Shown piece by piece: positions 1-9,818 of a stretch of 64,000 bases of DNA. Location of the stretch: NCBI GenBank assembly GCA_964036275.1, contig OZ038434.1:30528947-30592946 (forward strand), in the 5' to 3' direction. How positions within the stretch are numbered: position 1 is the stretch's first letter; each line of letters begins with the position of its first letter. The position numbers and the translations under genes are program-made. This stretch comes from Litoditis marina. Lineage: Eukaryota > Nematoda > Chromadorea > Rhabditida > Rhabditidae. Under the pieces are notes generated by a model. It saw only the letters and a program-made list of their open reading frames with translations. It had not been told where the DNA came from and searched no databases.

Positions 1-485
1 ACACCTGGATCAAACTACAAGAACAACATAGCGGACTAGTATTCTCCGTTTCACCAATCGATGACTTTCTACAGTAATCTTTCGAATATTCAAGGCTGTT
101 TATCTATTAAACAGACGAACTTTTAGATTCACTGTTTTCTAGGCTCGTGTTAACCAATTTGGAGAACAAAATCACAAAGTTTGAACTATTTTACATACCT
201 AGAAGATATCAAAAATTTGCTTGAAAAATTCGCAAGCTTACTGTAGAGGGCCATTGTTGCGTGAAACAGACTATACGTACTGTTTCAGCCTGTTCGATAA
301 TGAACACACGGACGGCAAACAAACACGTAACACGTATGAATGCATTACTCTATGTAAAGCTTGAGAATATTCGTGATTTACTACTAGTGACGATAGTTAG
401 GATGTTACTAAAAACTGGAACTATAAATCTCATTTCCCCAATAACGACACAGTATGTGTCAATTCGAGTGAACAACACAGGAAAG
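1..485. repeat. left edge; dispersed segment also found at 28705-28925
   Basis: Bases 55-280 (from 'atcgatgactttctacag' to 'tgcgtgaaacagactat') recur with moderate divergence at 28705-28925 in the same orientation. No splice signals or coding pattern are seen; the short open frame at 261-539 runs into the minisatellite and looks accidental. Confidence 0.6.
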
Positions 486-1125
486 AGGTTGTTGTTTACT
501 TGCCAGCATATAGGTTGTTGTTTACTTGCCAGCATATAGGTTGTTGTTTACTTGCCAGCATATAGGTTGTTGTTTACTTGCCAGCATTTAGGTTGTTGTT
601 TACTTGTCAGCATATAGGTTGTTGTTTACTTGCCAGCATTTAGGTTGTTGTTTACTTGCCAGCATATAGGTTGTTGTTTACTTGCCAGCATATAGGTTGT
701 TGTTTACTTGCCAGCATATAGGTTGTTGTTTACTTGCCAGCATATAGGTTGTTGTTTACTTGCCAGCATATAGGTTGTTGTTTACTTGCCAGCATATAGG
801 TTATTGTTTACTTGCCAGCATATAGGTTGTTGTTTACTTGCCAGCATATAGGTTGTTGTTTACTTGCCAGCATATAGGTTATTGTTTACTTGCCAGCATA
901 TAGGTTGTTGTTTACTTGCCAGCATATAGGTTGTTGTTTACTTGCCAGCATATAGGTTGTTGTTTACTTGCCAGCATATAGGTTGTTGTTTACTTGCCAG
1001 CATATAGGTTGTTGTTTACTTGCCAGCATATAGGTTGTTGTTTACTTGCCAGCATATAGGTTGTTGTTTACTTGTCAGCATATAGGTTGTTGTTTACTTG
1101 TCAGTATATAGGTTGTTGCCAGCAT
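486..1125. repeat. 26-bp minisatellite, 24 full copies plus a partial copy
   Basis: The unit aggttgttgtttacttgccagcatat repeats in perfect 26-bp register from 486 to 1109, followed by a truncated copy. Only a few substitutions occur (cattt for catat, tgtc for tgcc, gttatt for gttgtt). This homogeneity suggests recent expansion or ongoing homogenisation. No open frame uses it in a gene-like way. Confidence 0.95.
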
Positions 1126-1129
1126 AATT

Positions 1130-1260
1130 CAGACAATTCTCAACCAACTAGCAAGCCACTTGTTTAGCGGTCTTGACGAGAGAGTGTGCAGGTCAGAGAA
1201 ACGCAGACTTTTTAAACTGTATGCGGTCTCATTGACCTCTATGCTCTGAAAATCGGGACA
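1130..1260. repeat. dispersed repeat with CTGCGTCTCTGACCTGCACACTCTC core (minus sense)
   Basis: 'agagtgtgcaggtcagagaaacgcag' and the adjoining 'caattctcaacc' portion match blocks near 33000-33240, 51795-51925, 55260-55390, 61310-61350 and weakly 35640 and 59410. The minus-strand open frame across it (1129-1443) also runs into the composite element, so it is not a gene. Confidence 0.55.
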
Positions 1261-1894
1261 ATTGTGTGCATCTTGCTCCCTCTTCTCTTTGCTTATCAAC
1301 TCAACCAGTGTCAGTCGTAGTACAGTGCCTTCCTTTCCGATAATAACGAAATCGCGCGCAGCGCGAAGCGCTGTGCGAGATTTGTCTTTGGTCCGGCTAA
1401 TGCGCGCCTCCTGTTTTTTTAGTTTACCCTCAAAAAGGCCCAAACGTGCAAATCAAGACTTTTTATGATTTGTTGATTTTTCATGGCATATGTACAAGCT
1501 ATGTTCAAAATTTGAACAAAATTGATTAAGTTTGAGCCGAGTTATGACGTTATGCGCTTCATGCAGACCGCCAACTTCCGCCGTGTGTGTGTGTGTGTAG
1601 TGTGAACGCACTTCTGGGAAATTTTTATGTGTGAACCGATTTGACTGAAAATTTGGGACACGATCGATATCCCACTCACACCTCGGGGGCGCAAACTTTT
1701 TTTCAAAAAAAATTATTTTTCATCAAGTTTTAGGTCTTTGAAAATGTCTCTGTGTCTCTTCATTTCGTGCACTCTCTCGCCCTCTCTGTCGGGGTAAATC
1801 AAATTGCGTTATAACTCAGCTCAGTCCTAACCAATTCAAGTAAAATTTGAAGTATGATACCACGACATGAACTGACATCGGTTTAGATGTAAGT

Positions 1895-2345
1895 CTTCTA
1901 CTGATGACGTCATCGAGGATTCTGGAGCTCGGATGACGTCATTTTTGAAAAGTGCAAAGTTGACGTCACATATATTTTCAAATGATGGTAATATCTTAGA
2001 AAGGGTCAATTAACGGTGAAACTCAATCTGAGAGTAACGTATTCTGGGATTCTGGAGACCAGATGACGTCATTTTGAAAAGTGCAAAGTTGACGTCACAT
2101 ATATTTTCAAATGCTGAAAATATCTTAAAAATGGTATATTAACGATAAAACTTCATCTAAATATGACTTATTCCGGAATTCAGAAGGCCAGATGACGTCA
2201 ACTTTTAAGAAAATTGACTTGAAATATGTTTTCGAATGCTGAAAGTTTCTTAAAATTGGTCAATTCACGATGAAACTTCATTCAAACATGACGTATTCTG
2301 GGATTTTGAAGGGCATATGAAGTAAGTTGTCAGAAGAGCAATGTT
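1895..2345. repeat. ~130-bp tandem array, about 4 units, rich in TGACGTCA
   Basis: Units start at 'ggattctggag' near 1917, 2049, 2176 and 2307. Perfect TGACGTCA palindromes (the cAMP-response-element consensus of CREB/ATF proteins) lie at 1905, 1934, 1961, 2064, 2090 and 2193. The homologous array in copy 2 (14500-15235) has about six units, so unit number varies between copies. Confidence 0.8.
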
Positions 2346-2468
2346 GATGTCATATTTTCTTCGAATGATGGTAATACTTGACTAGTGGGCAATTGAGAAA
2401 ACAATTTTACCACCGTACAGATCAAACAACCTCTCAACATACCTACGGCATGTATACAAAAACAGAAA

Positions 2469-3001
2469 AATTCATGAAAAAGCGGGGACCCAACGACTGT
2501 GAGATTTGTCTTCTGCTGTGCGCCCCTTAGACAACTACTCTCAAATGGAGCAGCTACTGCTACAAAAACCGAAAAATACTAATATACTCAAGTATAACCG
2601 TTCATTACAAACATACAAAAGTCGTAAAATATTTTCTCAAACCTGTTAACTAGACTCTACAAATCACAGATTTTAACTCAACGTACTCAATTATAGAGTT
2701 CCTGGTTTTGTGCACAATGGTTGGCATTTTTTGTCATTACTTCAATTCTAGGTGCTATAAAGTTTGTCATATTATTCAACAGTTGTTCTCTCTTTCGCAG
2801 CTGTGACTTGTAGATTCTAGTTAACAGGTTTGAGATAGTATTTTACGACTTTTGTATGTTTGTAATGAACAGTTATACTTGAGTATATTAGTATTTTTCG
2901 GTTTTTGTAGCAGTAGCTGCTCCATTTGAGAGTAGTTGTCCAAGGGGCGCACAGCAGAAGACAAATCTCACAGTCGTTGGGTCCCCGCTTTTTCATGAAT
3001 T
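2469..3001. mobile_element. long-armed inverted-repeat element (MITE), 533 bp
   Basis: The left arm from aattcatgaaaaagcgggg (2469) and the right arm ending ccccgctttttcatgaatt (3001) are near-perfect reverse complements for about 190 bp, flanking a ~150-bp centre. A second copy lies at 15326-15956. It coincides with the 3' end of the composite element. No coding capacity. Confidence 0.9.
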
Positions 3002-3436
3002 GCTTCTGAATTTCCTCGTTTCCAAGGAGGAAATGATTAGCACTAACACCTCAAAGTTCGATACGACAGCCGTATTTTAGGTCACTACCATTAAAAGATA
3101 TTAAGGATCGAGATTCAGAAATCAATTTCATTAATGAAAGTATTAAGAATGCTGTGGACGTAGTTTGTGAGCGCAAAAAGCTATTTACGCAATATAAATC
3201 CGTGAGCAGATTGGAAAATTAGAGGGTGGAAGGAATGGGAAAAATATGTAAAAACAACTCCATGTTTGAAAACTTCAAAATACGGAACCAAACTAGGGAG
3301 GAAGTATTCAACAGCAGTCAACAGAAGTATTATCTCTTTTAGCACTGATTGAATACACTTTTTATCTACACCACCTGGACAGAACGCGTTTCATTGAACA
3401 TGGATACAAACCGCACAAGGAAAAAACCTTTTCCGA

Positions 3437-3492
3437 GTTCTGATGTGTTTAACATGTTTCACGTGACTGTGCAATTGACTAACACTATAATT
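3437..3492 (+). repeat. dispersed repeat, CACGTGACTGTGCAATTGACTAACAGTATA family
   Basis: Matches 'gagttctgctgtgtttaacatgtttcacgtgactgtgc' found also near 5700-5775, 12268-12375, 16745-16860, 42195-42305, 55670-55775 and, inverted and interrupted, 57060-57150. Fuller copies begin cattctaatgaggcattgtgcac and end near tatactgtacgtg, suggesting a short element with weak terminal inverted repeats. Confidence 0.65.
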
Positions 3493-3531
3493 TCAAAGCC
3501 CACAAAATTTGAGTAAAAGGGTGATTAACGT

Positions 3532-3634
3532 AGGACCATTATGTGGACCAATCTCGATGCATCGGTCCTTCAAACTACATGTACATTGCAGTTTGAGAGA
3601 CCAAAACGATGGTATTGGTCCACATAATCGTCCT
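3532..3634. mobile_element. small hairpin MITE, GGACGATTATGTGGTCCAAT family
   Basis: The ends aggaccattatgtggaccaat and attggtccacataatcgtcct are inverted repeats around a ~60-bp centre with a second internal inverted pair (acattgcag/ctacatgt). Other copies lie at 9418-9522, 22796-22916 and 30530-30640, with a half copy at 43464. Confidence 0.8.
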
Positions 3635-3837
3635 TCTTCAACGCTACGTGTAGTATATGTATAGGAGGTGACCAAATCATCGTTTTCATTTAATCTGGAT
3701 CAACACGCTAAATCACCTATTTTTTATAGCTATGATCGATCTATATCTTTTCCATTTGTCCCGTTGCCCTTTTTTGTGTATTGAATGAATATATAAATAA
3801 GAATTTTGCCAGAAAGCAACGGGGTAAAACTGCATAC

Positions 3838-4045
3838 ACAGTGGGTTATGACAACATACCCCATCGAGACCTGCTTCGAATTGAGTGAACCCCATATCTG
3901 ACACACGTTTTCGATTCCAAAGCCTGTCGATTATGTATTCTCGTAGCGTAGTGGTTAGTGGCCAGCTACAAACCTTTTGCTCACAAGTTTGATTCCGGCA
4001 AAAGACAACATTTTCATCAACTTGGCACCCCCCAATACTGCGGTG
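3838..4045 (+). mobile_element. tRNA-derived SINE, plus strand
   Basis: Bases 3935-4003 carry an A-box-like 'tagcgtagtggttag' and a B-box-like 'gtttgattcc', as in RNA polymerase III tRNA promoters, then a tail ending near 'cttggcacccc'. Related copies: 5478-5625, 5766-5945, 11993-12168, 25440-25645, 46865-47062. It does not fold as a normal tRNA acceptor stem and is not a functional tRNA. Confidence 0.7.
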
Positions 4046-4609
4046 CTTCTTATATTCTGCCGAACTACAGATCATCGCAAAATAACTTTATTACAAGCAA
4101 TAAATTTATTGTGGCCCTCCTAAATGTAAATTCTCTCAATTTTTTGAAACCTTCGTATCGAATACTAGCTCATTGATGTCATTATTCACAAAAACTGGAC
4201 TTTGCACTGATACATTGTTTTTCGGATGTTGACGCATGAAAAATAGCTAGAAATTTTCAAAAAGGAATCTTGAGAACTAGTTCCGTTTCGCTATTTCTCA
4301 CTAATTTTTGGTACACCGAGTGTATTTCGGGTCAATGAGCACTATGAAAATTAATAAAAAATTGACGTGACCAAACTACAAATTGTGTTTAATTAAGAAA
4401 AAAAACTAAGCCCTAATGAAGAATATGAAAGTGCGGATGGAAGTGCATTTTTGGCCCAACGAAAGGACCCTTTTACAAAGAAAAGAAATGAGGTTTTTGT
4501 TGTAGTTTTTTCTCATTCTGCTTCATTCATGGGTTTCGTCCGTAAACAAACGATTATAGCGCGTGCATTCACAATGGAAAACGTGCACTTCACATCAACA
4601 CACTCTCGG
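4046..4609. other. no gene recognised
   Basis: AT-rich DNA with only short frames. No paired splice sites joining open frames and no repeat family were recognised. Confidence 0.5.
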
Positions 4610-4775
4610 CGGCGTTGTAATCCTTCCAACCTCATAAGAACCTCATATGAGTTTCTCATGAGAATCTCATTAACGCCTCATAAGCTACTCGTGAACTTCT
4701 GATCTTGAAGTATAGCAATCAACTTAAGATCATGAGGTTTTGAGCGATTGCGACCGCGGCCGAGTTACAATGAGT
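4610..4775. repeat. CTCATGAG-rich dispersed repeat, copy 1
   Basis: Contains repeated near-palindromes 'catatgag', 'ctcatgag', 'catgaggtttt' and ends 'tttgagcgattgcgaccgcg'. Related blocks lie at 32670-32855, 35075-35215, 44400-45060 (interrupted) and 61155-61310. No coding capacity. Confidence 0.7.
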
Positions 4776-5040
4776 TCAAGTGGCCTCGTGTGACCCTACA
4801 GTATAGTGTAGTATAGAAGAAACGTGGAGCCGAAAACACTAATTTTTCCCAGAAATCTAAAACTTTATCTAGATTGAAGTGCCTGTTTACGTCGGGAGAA
4901 AAAAATAAAGGACGATGGGCTTAGGTTTCGCTCTTTCATGCTGTATTTTTAGAAAAGTTGTTAACACGATTTGGACTCGACTTACACTTAGTATTTTGTG
5001 AATGCGTCAACCGTTTTCCAGAATCCGATTTCACTAATTT

Positions 5041-5220
5041 TCAATCTCTGATTGCACTCTGTGAATCAGACAAAATAAAGTACACATTTAAATTACTAAT
5101 TTAAAGACTACAATCGGGGGATGAGTCGATTTGGTAACACCCCCACAAGGTTATTATGAAAAGCCAGATATTCGAGGACACTGGCGCGCTAATTATTTTT
5201 CTAGATGCAAATCTAGAAAG
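5041..5220. repeat. segment shared with 43275-43440 and 44070-44180
   Basis: 'cactctgtgaatcagacaaaataaagtacac' through 'acacccccacaagg' recurs 5' of the gene-like relic at 43.5 kb and again after it. It contains an AATAAA-like motif, so it may be the tail of an old gene copy or a repeat. Confidence 0.6.
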
Positions 5221-5477
5221 AATTGTAAATGTATAACTCGTTTGCTGTTTCAGAACGAAGTGTAAATTTGACAACGGCCCGCGTCAAATTTTACGAGAAA
5301 GAAATGCGACTTCACGTGTTGGTCATGTATTACATAGTTGTGAGGTCACTAGGAAGTCGAATTTCTAACATCTTGCGTAGTACCTCATGTCTAACTGCAC
5401 TATTGCTACAAAAGAAAAATCACAAACCCTCTCGTTCGTATGCTCCCGCAAGATGGTTTCCCTGAGACATTGCAGGT

Positions 5478-5625
5478 CCTGGCAAAAAAACGTGATGTAT
5501 AGTGAGTGCCAAATTTATTATTTTCTGTTTGTCGTCAGAATCGAACCTGCGAGCAAAATATTCGTAGCAGGGCACTTACCACGGCGCTATTAGAGCACAT
5601 TCCGCCCTCCCGTTGGCGACGACCA
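5478..5625 (-). mobile_element. tRNA-derived SINE, minus strand
   Basis: The minus strand reads a head with 'gtcgtcgccaacggga', an A-box-like 'tagcgccgtggtaag', a B-box-like 'ggttcgattct' and a tail 'ataaatttggca'. It lies inside the broken PB1 gene. Confidence 0.7.
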
Positions 5626-5765
5626 TAATGGAGCCATTTATTTCAATCGTCACAGAGAATTAAATTGGCAGTATGCTTGAAGGAAACGGGATGGTCACGT
5701 AGAGTCAGAATTCTCATGAGGTATAGTGCGTGTTTTACATGACTCTGCGATTGACTAAGAGTATA

Positions 5766-5945
5766 TACTGTACGTGGGTACTGTATAGCTCAATGTTTGC
5801 TGTGTACGAAGACATGTTTTTGATTCCAAGCGTTGTATGTTATGTACTGTTGTAGCGCAAAGCTTAGCGCTGAGCTACGATTTATTCGCTCGTTGGTTCG
5901 ATTCCTGCGCGAGACAAAAATTTATAAATTTGGAAACCCCTAAAA
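5766..5945 (+). mobile_element. tRNA-derived SINE, plus strand
   Basis: 'gggtactgtat' head, A-box-like 'tagcgcaaagcttagcg' near 5853, B-box 'ggttcgattcc' near 5895 and the 'aaaatttataaatttgg' tail ending just before PB1 exon 3. Closest to the copy at 11993-12168. Confidence 0.75.
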
Positions 5946-6095
5946 TTTTTGTTGTTTCTAGACGAGGATGGGGATTTAATTCTTATCGAGGACGCCGACC
6001 AACTTGCAGGTTTTCTGCAATAAAACCATGACGGAGAATATGACACGTCGATCAAAATTTACGTGAGACGTGATAGAGATGAAGACGACGAATAG

Positions 6096-6690
6096 ATCGA
6101 TCTGAAAAGCAAAATGAAGTATTACTAGGCTTAATTTAAATAAGATAAATGTTGTCATGTAGATTTTTGAAGGATATTATTGAAGAATGTGCTCAGTACA
6201 ACTTTGATTCAGGACAATTTGGTTGTAACAAATTTAGTATAGTTGGCTTGTGTCGTATATATTTGAGTCTAGGTCATTAGCTCAGGTCCAGATTGCGCAA
6301 AGCACCAGGGGTTATGAAAAAAGACAGATGGAGAGATTGCGGGAAACCATTTCCTATAGGGGTAACACGAGAAGACGTAGACAATCTAGGAAACACGACC
6401 GGGCTGCGCGCCATGCACTACCGCCTTTCATGGGATCGGCACTTCCGCATTTCACATGATTTCCCACAGTACACTTGTCTCTTCTGATAATAAAATTTGA
6501 AACTCGCATTCTTCTCTTAGTCGTTTTTCCTATATGTTGTTGGGAACGGCGCGGAAGAAATGAAGACAATGAAACCACAGAAAAAGTACTGATTTTCGAA
6601 GGCGTACCCGAAGATAGCCACCATTTGTCAATAGCAACCGCTCAAATTAGACATATTAGTCATAACGGAAACACCGTTAAGCAAAAAATA
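6096..6690. repeat. 3' flank of the broken PB1 copy; inverted duplicate of 11430-11841
   Basis: 'gtgctcagtacaactttgattcaggacaatttggttgtaac' (about 6188) is the reverse complement of 11700-11750. 'tctgataataaaatttgaaactc' (about 6482) and the stretch to 6690 match 11430-11650 inverted. This shows the duplication extends well past the coding exon. The short frames here are not gene-like. Confidence 0.75.
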
Positions 6691-7535
6691 ATGTTCAGTT
6701 TTCGCTTTTTTGAAGAGATTAGCCTTTTCCTCAAAATATTTTTATTGGACTTCTTTCATATTTCTTGTACACGTTCAAGACAAAACTAATCTTTACTTTC
6801 TTTAGACCCGTTTTTATACTAATCATTATTGTCTTGGATTTTTTTGAGTTAAGCAACCGAAAAATTCGCAGGCGACACTCCCCTGACCTATCCATGTTAC
6901 TAAGAGTGGCGCAGTTCTACAAAGAAGGCCAAGACCAGTTCTGGTTCATGGTTTCTGGAGTATTTGAACATGTAGCACACGCTGAACTACATAAATAGCT
7001 TGTTATATACATTATTTTTAAGTGCATCAGTTCGAATTGAAATGTATGTACCATTAGTTTTGGGCGGCTCTTTCATCCTAACTTTTGTTGAATCTATCCC
7101 GATCGAATGAATAATTTAACTATTTTCTCTTCCCGATCAGTGAACATTTGATCATTCCTTCGTCCTTTAGGTCTGATACAGGACAGCTGTCGTTTCACCT
7201 ACATTGGTTATCTTCAAATATGGCTTCGAACACTACTTATCAGTGACTTTTTTGGGCGATTGATCATCTTTGTTTGTTCCGTTGTTCAATGGAGATAGGA
7301 GAAAGAAAGACGACAATGTCCATGTCGTGAACATTAGTTGAACACACATTAGAGAAGTTTAAATATGAAATTGCACAGTTGTGTTTTATGTTTTAATGAA
7401 AACACATCTTCATTGCTCGTGGTAATTTTTGTTTCGGGATGGTTGGAAAAGGTTTTTGTAATATTATCGTCCTTCTATGAGATTTTATCGTAGTTTTGTA
7501 CGTCGGTGTGTCACATACCGTACTTTTACGTCGGT
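6691..7535. other. no gene; half copy of a palindromic repeat
   Basis: 6695-6830 ('gattagccttttcctcaaaatattt' to 'cccgtttttatactaat') matches the right arm of the palindromic element at 40656-40981. The rest is AT-rich with no gene recognised. Confidence 0.55.
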
Positions 7536-7567
7536 GTGAACCAAACGAGCCTCCTATTCGGACAAAC
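7536..7567 (+). repeat. left 32-bp target-site duplication of the RTE insertion
   Basis: Identical to 9252-9283 over 32 bases (gtgaaccaaacgagcctcct and 12 more). Marks the 5' junction of the inserted LINE. Confidence 0.95.
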
Positions 7568-9235
7568 AAATCTTCACATCCAACGGCGTTCTTCCAACCG
7601 AGACCGACCACTCCTCCCGATCAGGTTCCCCTCATCCTACCGAGCGAAGTCCGATCTGCCATCCACTCATCGCCCTCTGGGAAGTCGCCCGGTCCCGACA
7701 AGATCTCGTTAGACGAACTAAAAGGAGCCGGCCACGAACTTCATGTAGCACTAGCTGAACGGTTTTCGGCCTATCTCTCCTCCGGATCGATACCCTCCGA
7801 CTGGAAATCCTCCGCGATGACCATAATCTACAAAAAGGGCGACAAAGAGTCGATTGGGAACTACAGGCCTATCACCAACCTCCCGACTCTCTACAAGATA
7901 TTCTCGAAGGTCCTTCTCGGACGCATACGCAGGACCCTGGACTCCAACCAGCCCCTTGAGCAAGCCGGCTTTCGCCCAGGCTTCAACACCTCCGACAACA
8001 TCCAGACCACGACTAGAGTAATCGAAGCGGCCAGAGAGCACAAGATGCCACTTGTACTCACCTTCGTCGATTATCAAAAGGCATTCGACACGGTGGAGGT
8101 ACCATCCATCCTCGAGGCCCTAGAGTCGCAGGGAGTCCACCCTCAATATCTGAAGATAATCACGGAATGCCTAACCAACACTTCAACAACAATACGCCTG
8201 TTCGACCGTAAACTCGTTATTCCCATCGAACGTGGAGCTCGCCAAGGAGACCCCATGTCCCCATCACTATTCAATGCCGTCCTCGAACACGCAATGCGAC
8301 CATTGAACTGGACTAGAGATGATACAACCACACCGCCAACCCTAGGTCGTGGCATAGACATCGACGGTAGACAACTCCACCATCTACGCTTCGCAGATGA
8401 CTTGGTCATCTTCAGCAACTCCCTCGAGGAAGCCCAAGAGTCACTGAATGAACTGAACACACGAGGCCGAGAAGTGGGACTTGAAATGAACCTGTCGAAG
8501 ACCAAGTACATGACAGCCAACATCGAAACCAGACCCAATCACCACATCAAGATCGGGACAACGACAATCCAAGAAGTCGACCACTACATATACCTCGGCA
8601 GATCCCTGAACATGCAAAACGAGATGCACCATGAACTGCACAGGAGGCGGAGCGCAGGCTGGGCCACCATCTCGAACATCATGCCGGTCATATCGTCATC
8701 CACTGACCGCAATCTGAAGACCAACCTTTTCAACACCCACGTTCTCCCCGCCATAACATACGCTTCCGAAACATGGACGCTAACCGCCGCCTCAGAACGA
8801 CACCTCAAAGTCACCCAAGCCGCTCTCGAAAGAAAACTGGTCGGGATTTCACTCCGCGAGCAACGTGATCGCCTCCTCCACAATTCCGATATCCGCGTCT
8901 TATCTGGAGCAAAGGACGCAGTCACATATGCCGACCACGCCAAGCACAGATGGGCAGGCCATGTCATGAGACGCACGGACAACCGATGGTGTAGAGCAAC
9001 AATGGAGTGGTACCCAAGAACTCACCCCCGCCCCCGCGGTCGCCCTCCTATCCGTTGGTCTGACTCCTTGGCCCACAGAAACAACAAACACACCATAATT
9101 TTCAACAGAATTTCCAGAACAGTCACAAAGAAATTCACATATTGGTCAACTATCGCCCAAGACAGAGAGACATGGAAGAAGAGTTGGGTCCCGCAGAAGA
9201 GTAATTGCCCTCTGAGGAACGGGACAACTAAGTAA
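7568..9235 (+). CDS. RTE reverse transcriptase, C-terminal two-thirds of the polyprotein
   Basis: The frame is open from the element's first base to a TAA at 9233. Read with the 24 host codons upstream (ATG at 7496) it is 579 codons. RT motifs are intact: motif A FVDYQKAFD around residue 190, motif B GARQGDPMSPSLFN around 247, catalytic FADDL around 299. A C-terminal stretch with WAGHVMRR and RPRGRPPIRW follows, as in RTE-type proteins. The apurinic endonuclease domain normally N-terminal is missing, and the only in-frame ATG lies in host DNA, so expression as a functional protein is doubtful. Confidence 0.9.
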   Translation, partial: KSSHPTAFFQPRPTTPPDQVPLILPSEVRSAIHSSPSGKSPGPDKISLDELKGAGHELHVALAERFSAYLSSGSIPSDWKSSAMTIIYKKGDKESIGNYRPITNLPTLYKIFSKVLLGRIRRTLDSNQPLEQAGFRPGFNTSDNIQTTTRVIEAAREHKMPLVLTFVDYQKAFDTVEVPSILEALESQGVHPQYLKIITECLTNTSTTIRLFDRKLVIPIERGARQGDPMSPSLFNAVLEHAMRPLNWTRDDTTTPPTLGRGIDIDGRQLHHLRFADDLVIFSNSLEEAQESLNELNTRGREVGLEMNLSKTKYMTANIETRPNHHIKIGTTTIQEVDHYIYLGRSLNMQNEMHHELHRRRSAGWATISNIMPVISSSTDRNLKTNLFNTHVLPAITYASETWTLTAASERHLKVTQAALERKLVGISLREQRDRLLHNSDIRVLSGAKDAVTYADHAKHRWAGHVMRRTDNRWCRATMEWYPRTHPRPRGRPPIRWSDSLAHRNNKHTIIFNRISRTVTKKFTYWSTIAQDRETWKKSWVPQKSNCPLRNGTTK

Positions 9236-9251
9236 GTAACTAAGTAAGTAA
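7568..9251 (+). mobile_element. 5'-truncated RTE-clade LINE
   Basis: The insertion is bounded by perfect 32-bp duplications and ends in a short tetranucleotide tail, (taag/taac)n at 9231-9251, as is typical of RTE elements in place of poly(A). The endonuclease half is absent, so it is a truncated product of target-primed reverse transcription. Its GC content is clearly higher than the host's, and the intact frame and perfect flanks suggest a recent insertion. Confidence 0.95.
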
Positions 9252-9283
9252 GTGAACCAAACGAGCCTCCTATTCGGACAAAC
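9252..9283 (+). repeat. right 32-bp target-site duplication of the RTE insertion
   Basis: Exact copy of 7536-7567 directly after the tetranucleotide tail. Confidence 0.95.
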
Positions 9284-9417
9284 GAAGCTAAAGATAGGTG
9301 GTTGAAAATTATACGGTTTTGGTGTTTTGTGAACAATGTGTTGCCTAACCCGGCTGTGTCAGTAGTTGTATCCCGCTGAATTTCAATCGAAAATCGTGAG
9401 TAACGGTTTATTAAAGA

Positions 9418-9522
9418 AGGACGATGATTTGGTCCAATCTCAACGCTCCAGTCCTTTAAACTGCAATATATTTCCAATTGCAGTTTGAAGGACCGTTGAC
9501 ACGGGATTGTCTACATAATCGT
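9418..9522. mobile_element. small hairpin MITE, GGACGATTATGTGGTCCAAT family
   Basis: Left end aggacgatgatttggtccaat and right end gattgtctacataatcgtt, with an internal inverted pair 'tttaaactgcaat/attgcagtttgaa'. Same family as 30530-30640, sharing 'gaccgytgacacgggattg'. Confidence 0.75.
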
Positions 9523-9678
9523 TATATTTAAGGATCAAATACAACAATTAGTTAGTCACGCCCTATAACAAAGCGACGTGAATTGGTGAATTTATCGAAA
9601 CAACCAGTTTGAAATCACCGAGAACAATTCATTTGAGAATGTGCCAACCAGTCTTTTTCTGTCTTGTGTCTTCTGTGT

Positions 9679-9818
9679 CTAACAATTTTCGTCGTCCTCT
9701 TCTGTATCTTTGATCCGGAGTTTAATCAAGAGATCGGATTCACCACCCTCGTCGTTCATCATCGCAGCTTCTCGGAACCGCTCTCCGTTTTCAATCGAAA
9801 CCAAATCGTCATCTTCGT
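9679..9818 (-). CDS. PB1 last exon (partial gene)
   Basis: After an acceptor ctcttttag (minus strand) the exon reads DEDDDLVSIENGERF, then ...LLIKLRIKD and an acidic tail to TAG, 46 codons including stop. It starts in phase 1 like exon 3 of the intact genes and aligns with their OPCA-type motif and last beta strand. Possible upstream coding near 10495-10560 (minus; CLILIYFRK followed by a gtaacc donor) would fit in phase, but the frame behind it soon stops. No first exon was found. Either the rest is diverged or this is a remnant. Confidence 0.55.

Larger units (their letters stand above)
1351..3001 (+). mobile_element. composite repeat element, copy 1
   Basis: It begins with a GC-rich palindromic head (cgcgcgcagcgcgaagcgctg), passes through a (GT)n tract near 1580-1600 and a ~130-bp tandem array, and ends in a long-armed inverted repeat finishing tttttcatgaatt. 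The same parts in the same order occur at 13291-15956; a sister family with the same head but a different middle lies at 17032-21335 and 37488-38943. No transposase is visible, so it would be non-autonomous. Outer boundaries are inferred from where the copies stop matching. Confidence 0.7.
5229..6095 (+). pseudogene. broken solo PB1-domain gene
   Basis: Three pieces align to the intact family. Exon 1 (5229-5321) encodes a PB1 first-hairpin-like ARVKFYEKEMRLHVL and ends in phase 0. A degraded exon 2 near 5415-5500 begins KNHKPS like the intact gene's KNHYLT but then hits a frame break. Exon 3 (5962-6095, after ttgtttctag) is the same 134-bp length as exon 3 at 11842-11975 but carries a nonsense codon at 6021-6023 (TAA where the paralogue has GAA). 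Two SINEs lie between exons 2 and 3. The 3' flank matches that of the minus-strand gene at 11842 in inverted orientation, so this is a decayed inverted duplicate. Exon 3 identity is strong; exons 1 and 2 are inferred. Confidence 0.7.

Noticed and set aside
1129..1443. Minus-strand open frame of about 100 codons
   Set aside because: It crosses the junction between two dispersed repeats; the repeat part recurs elsewhere without a conserved frame.
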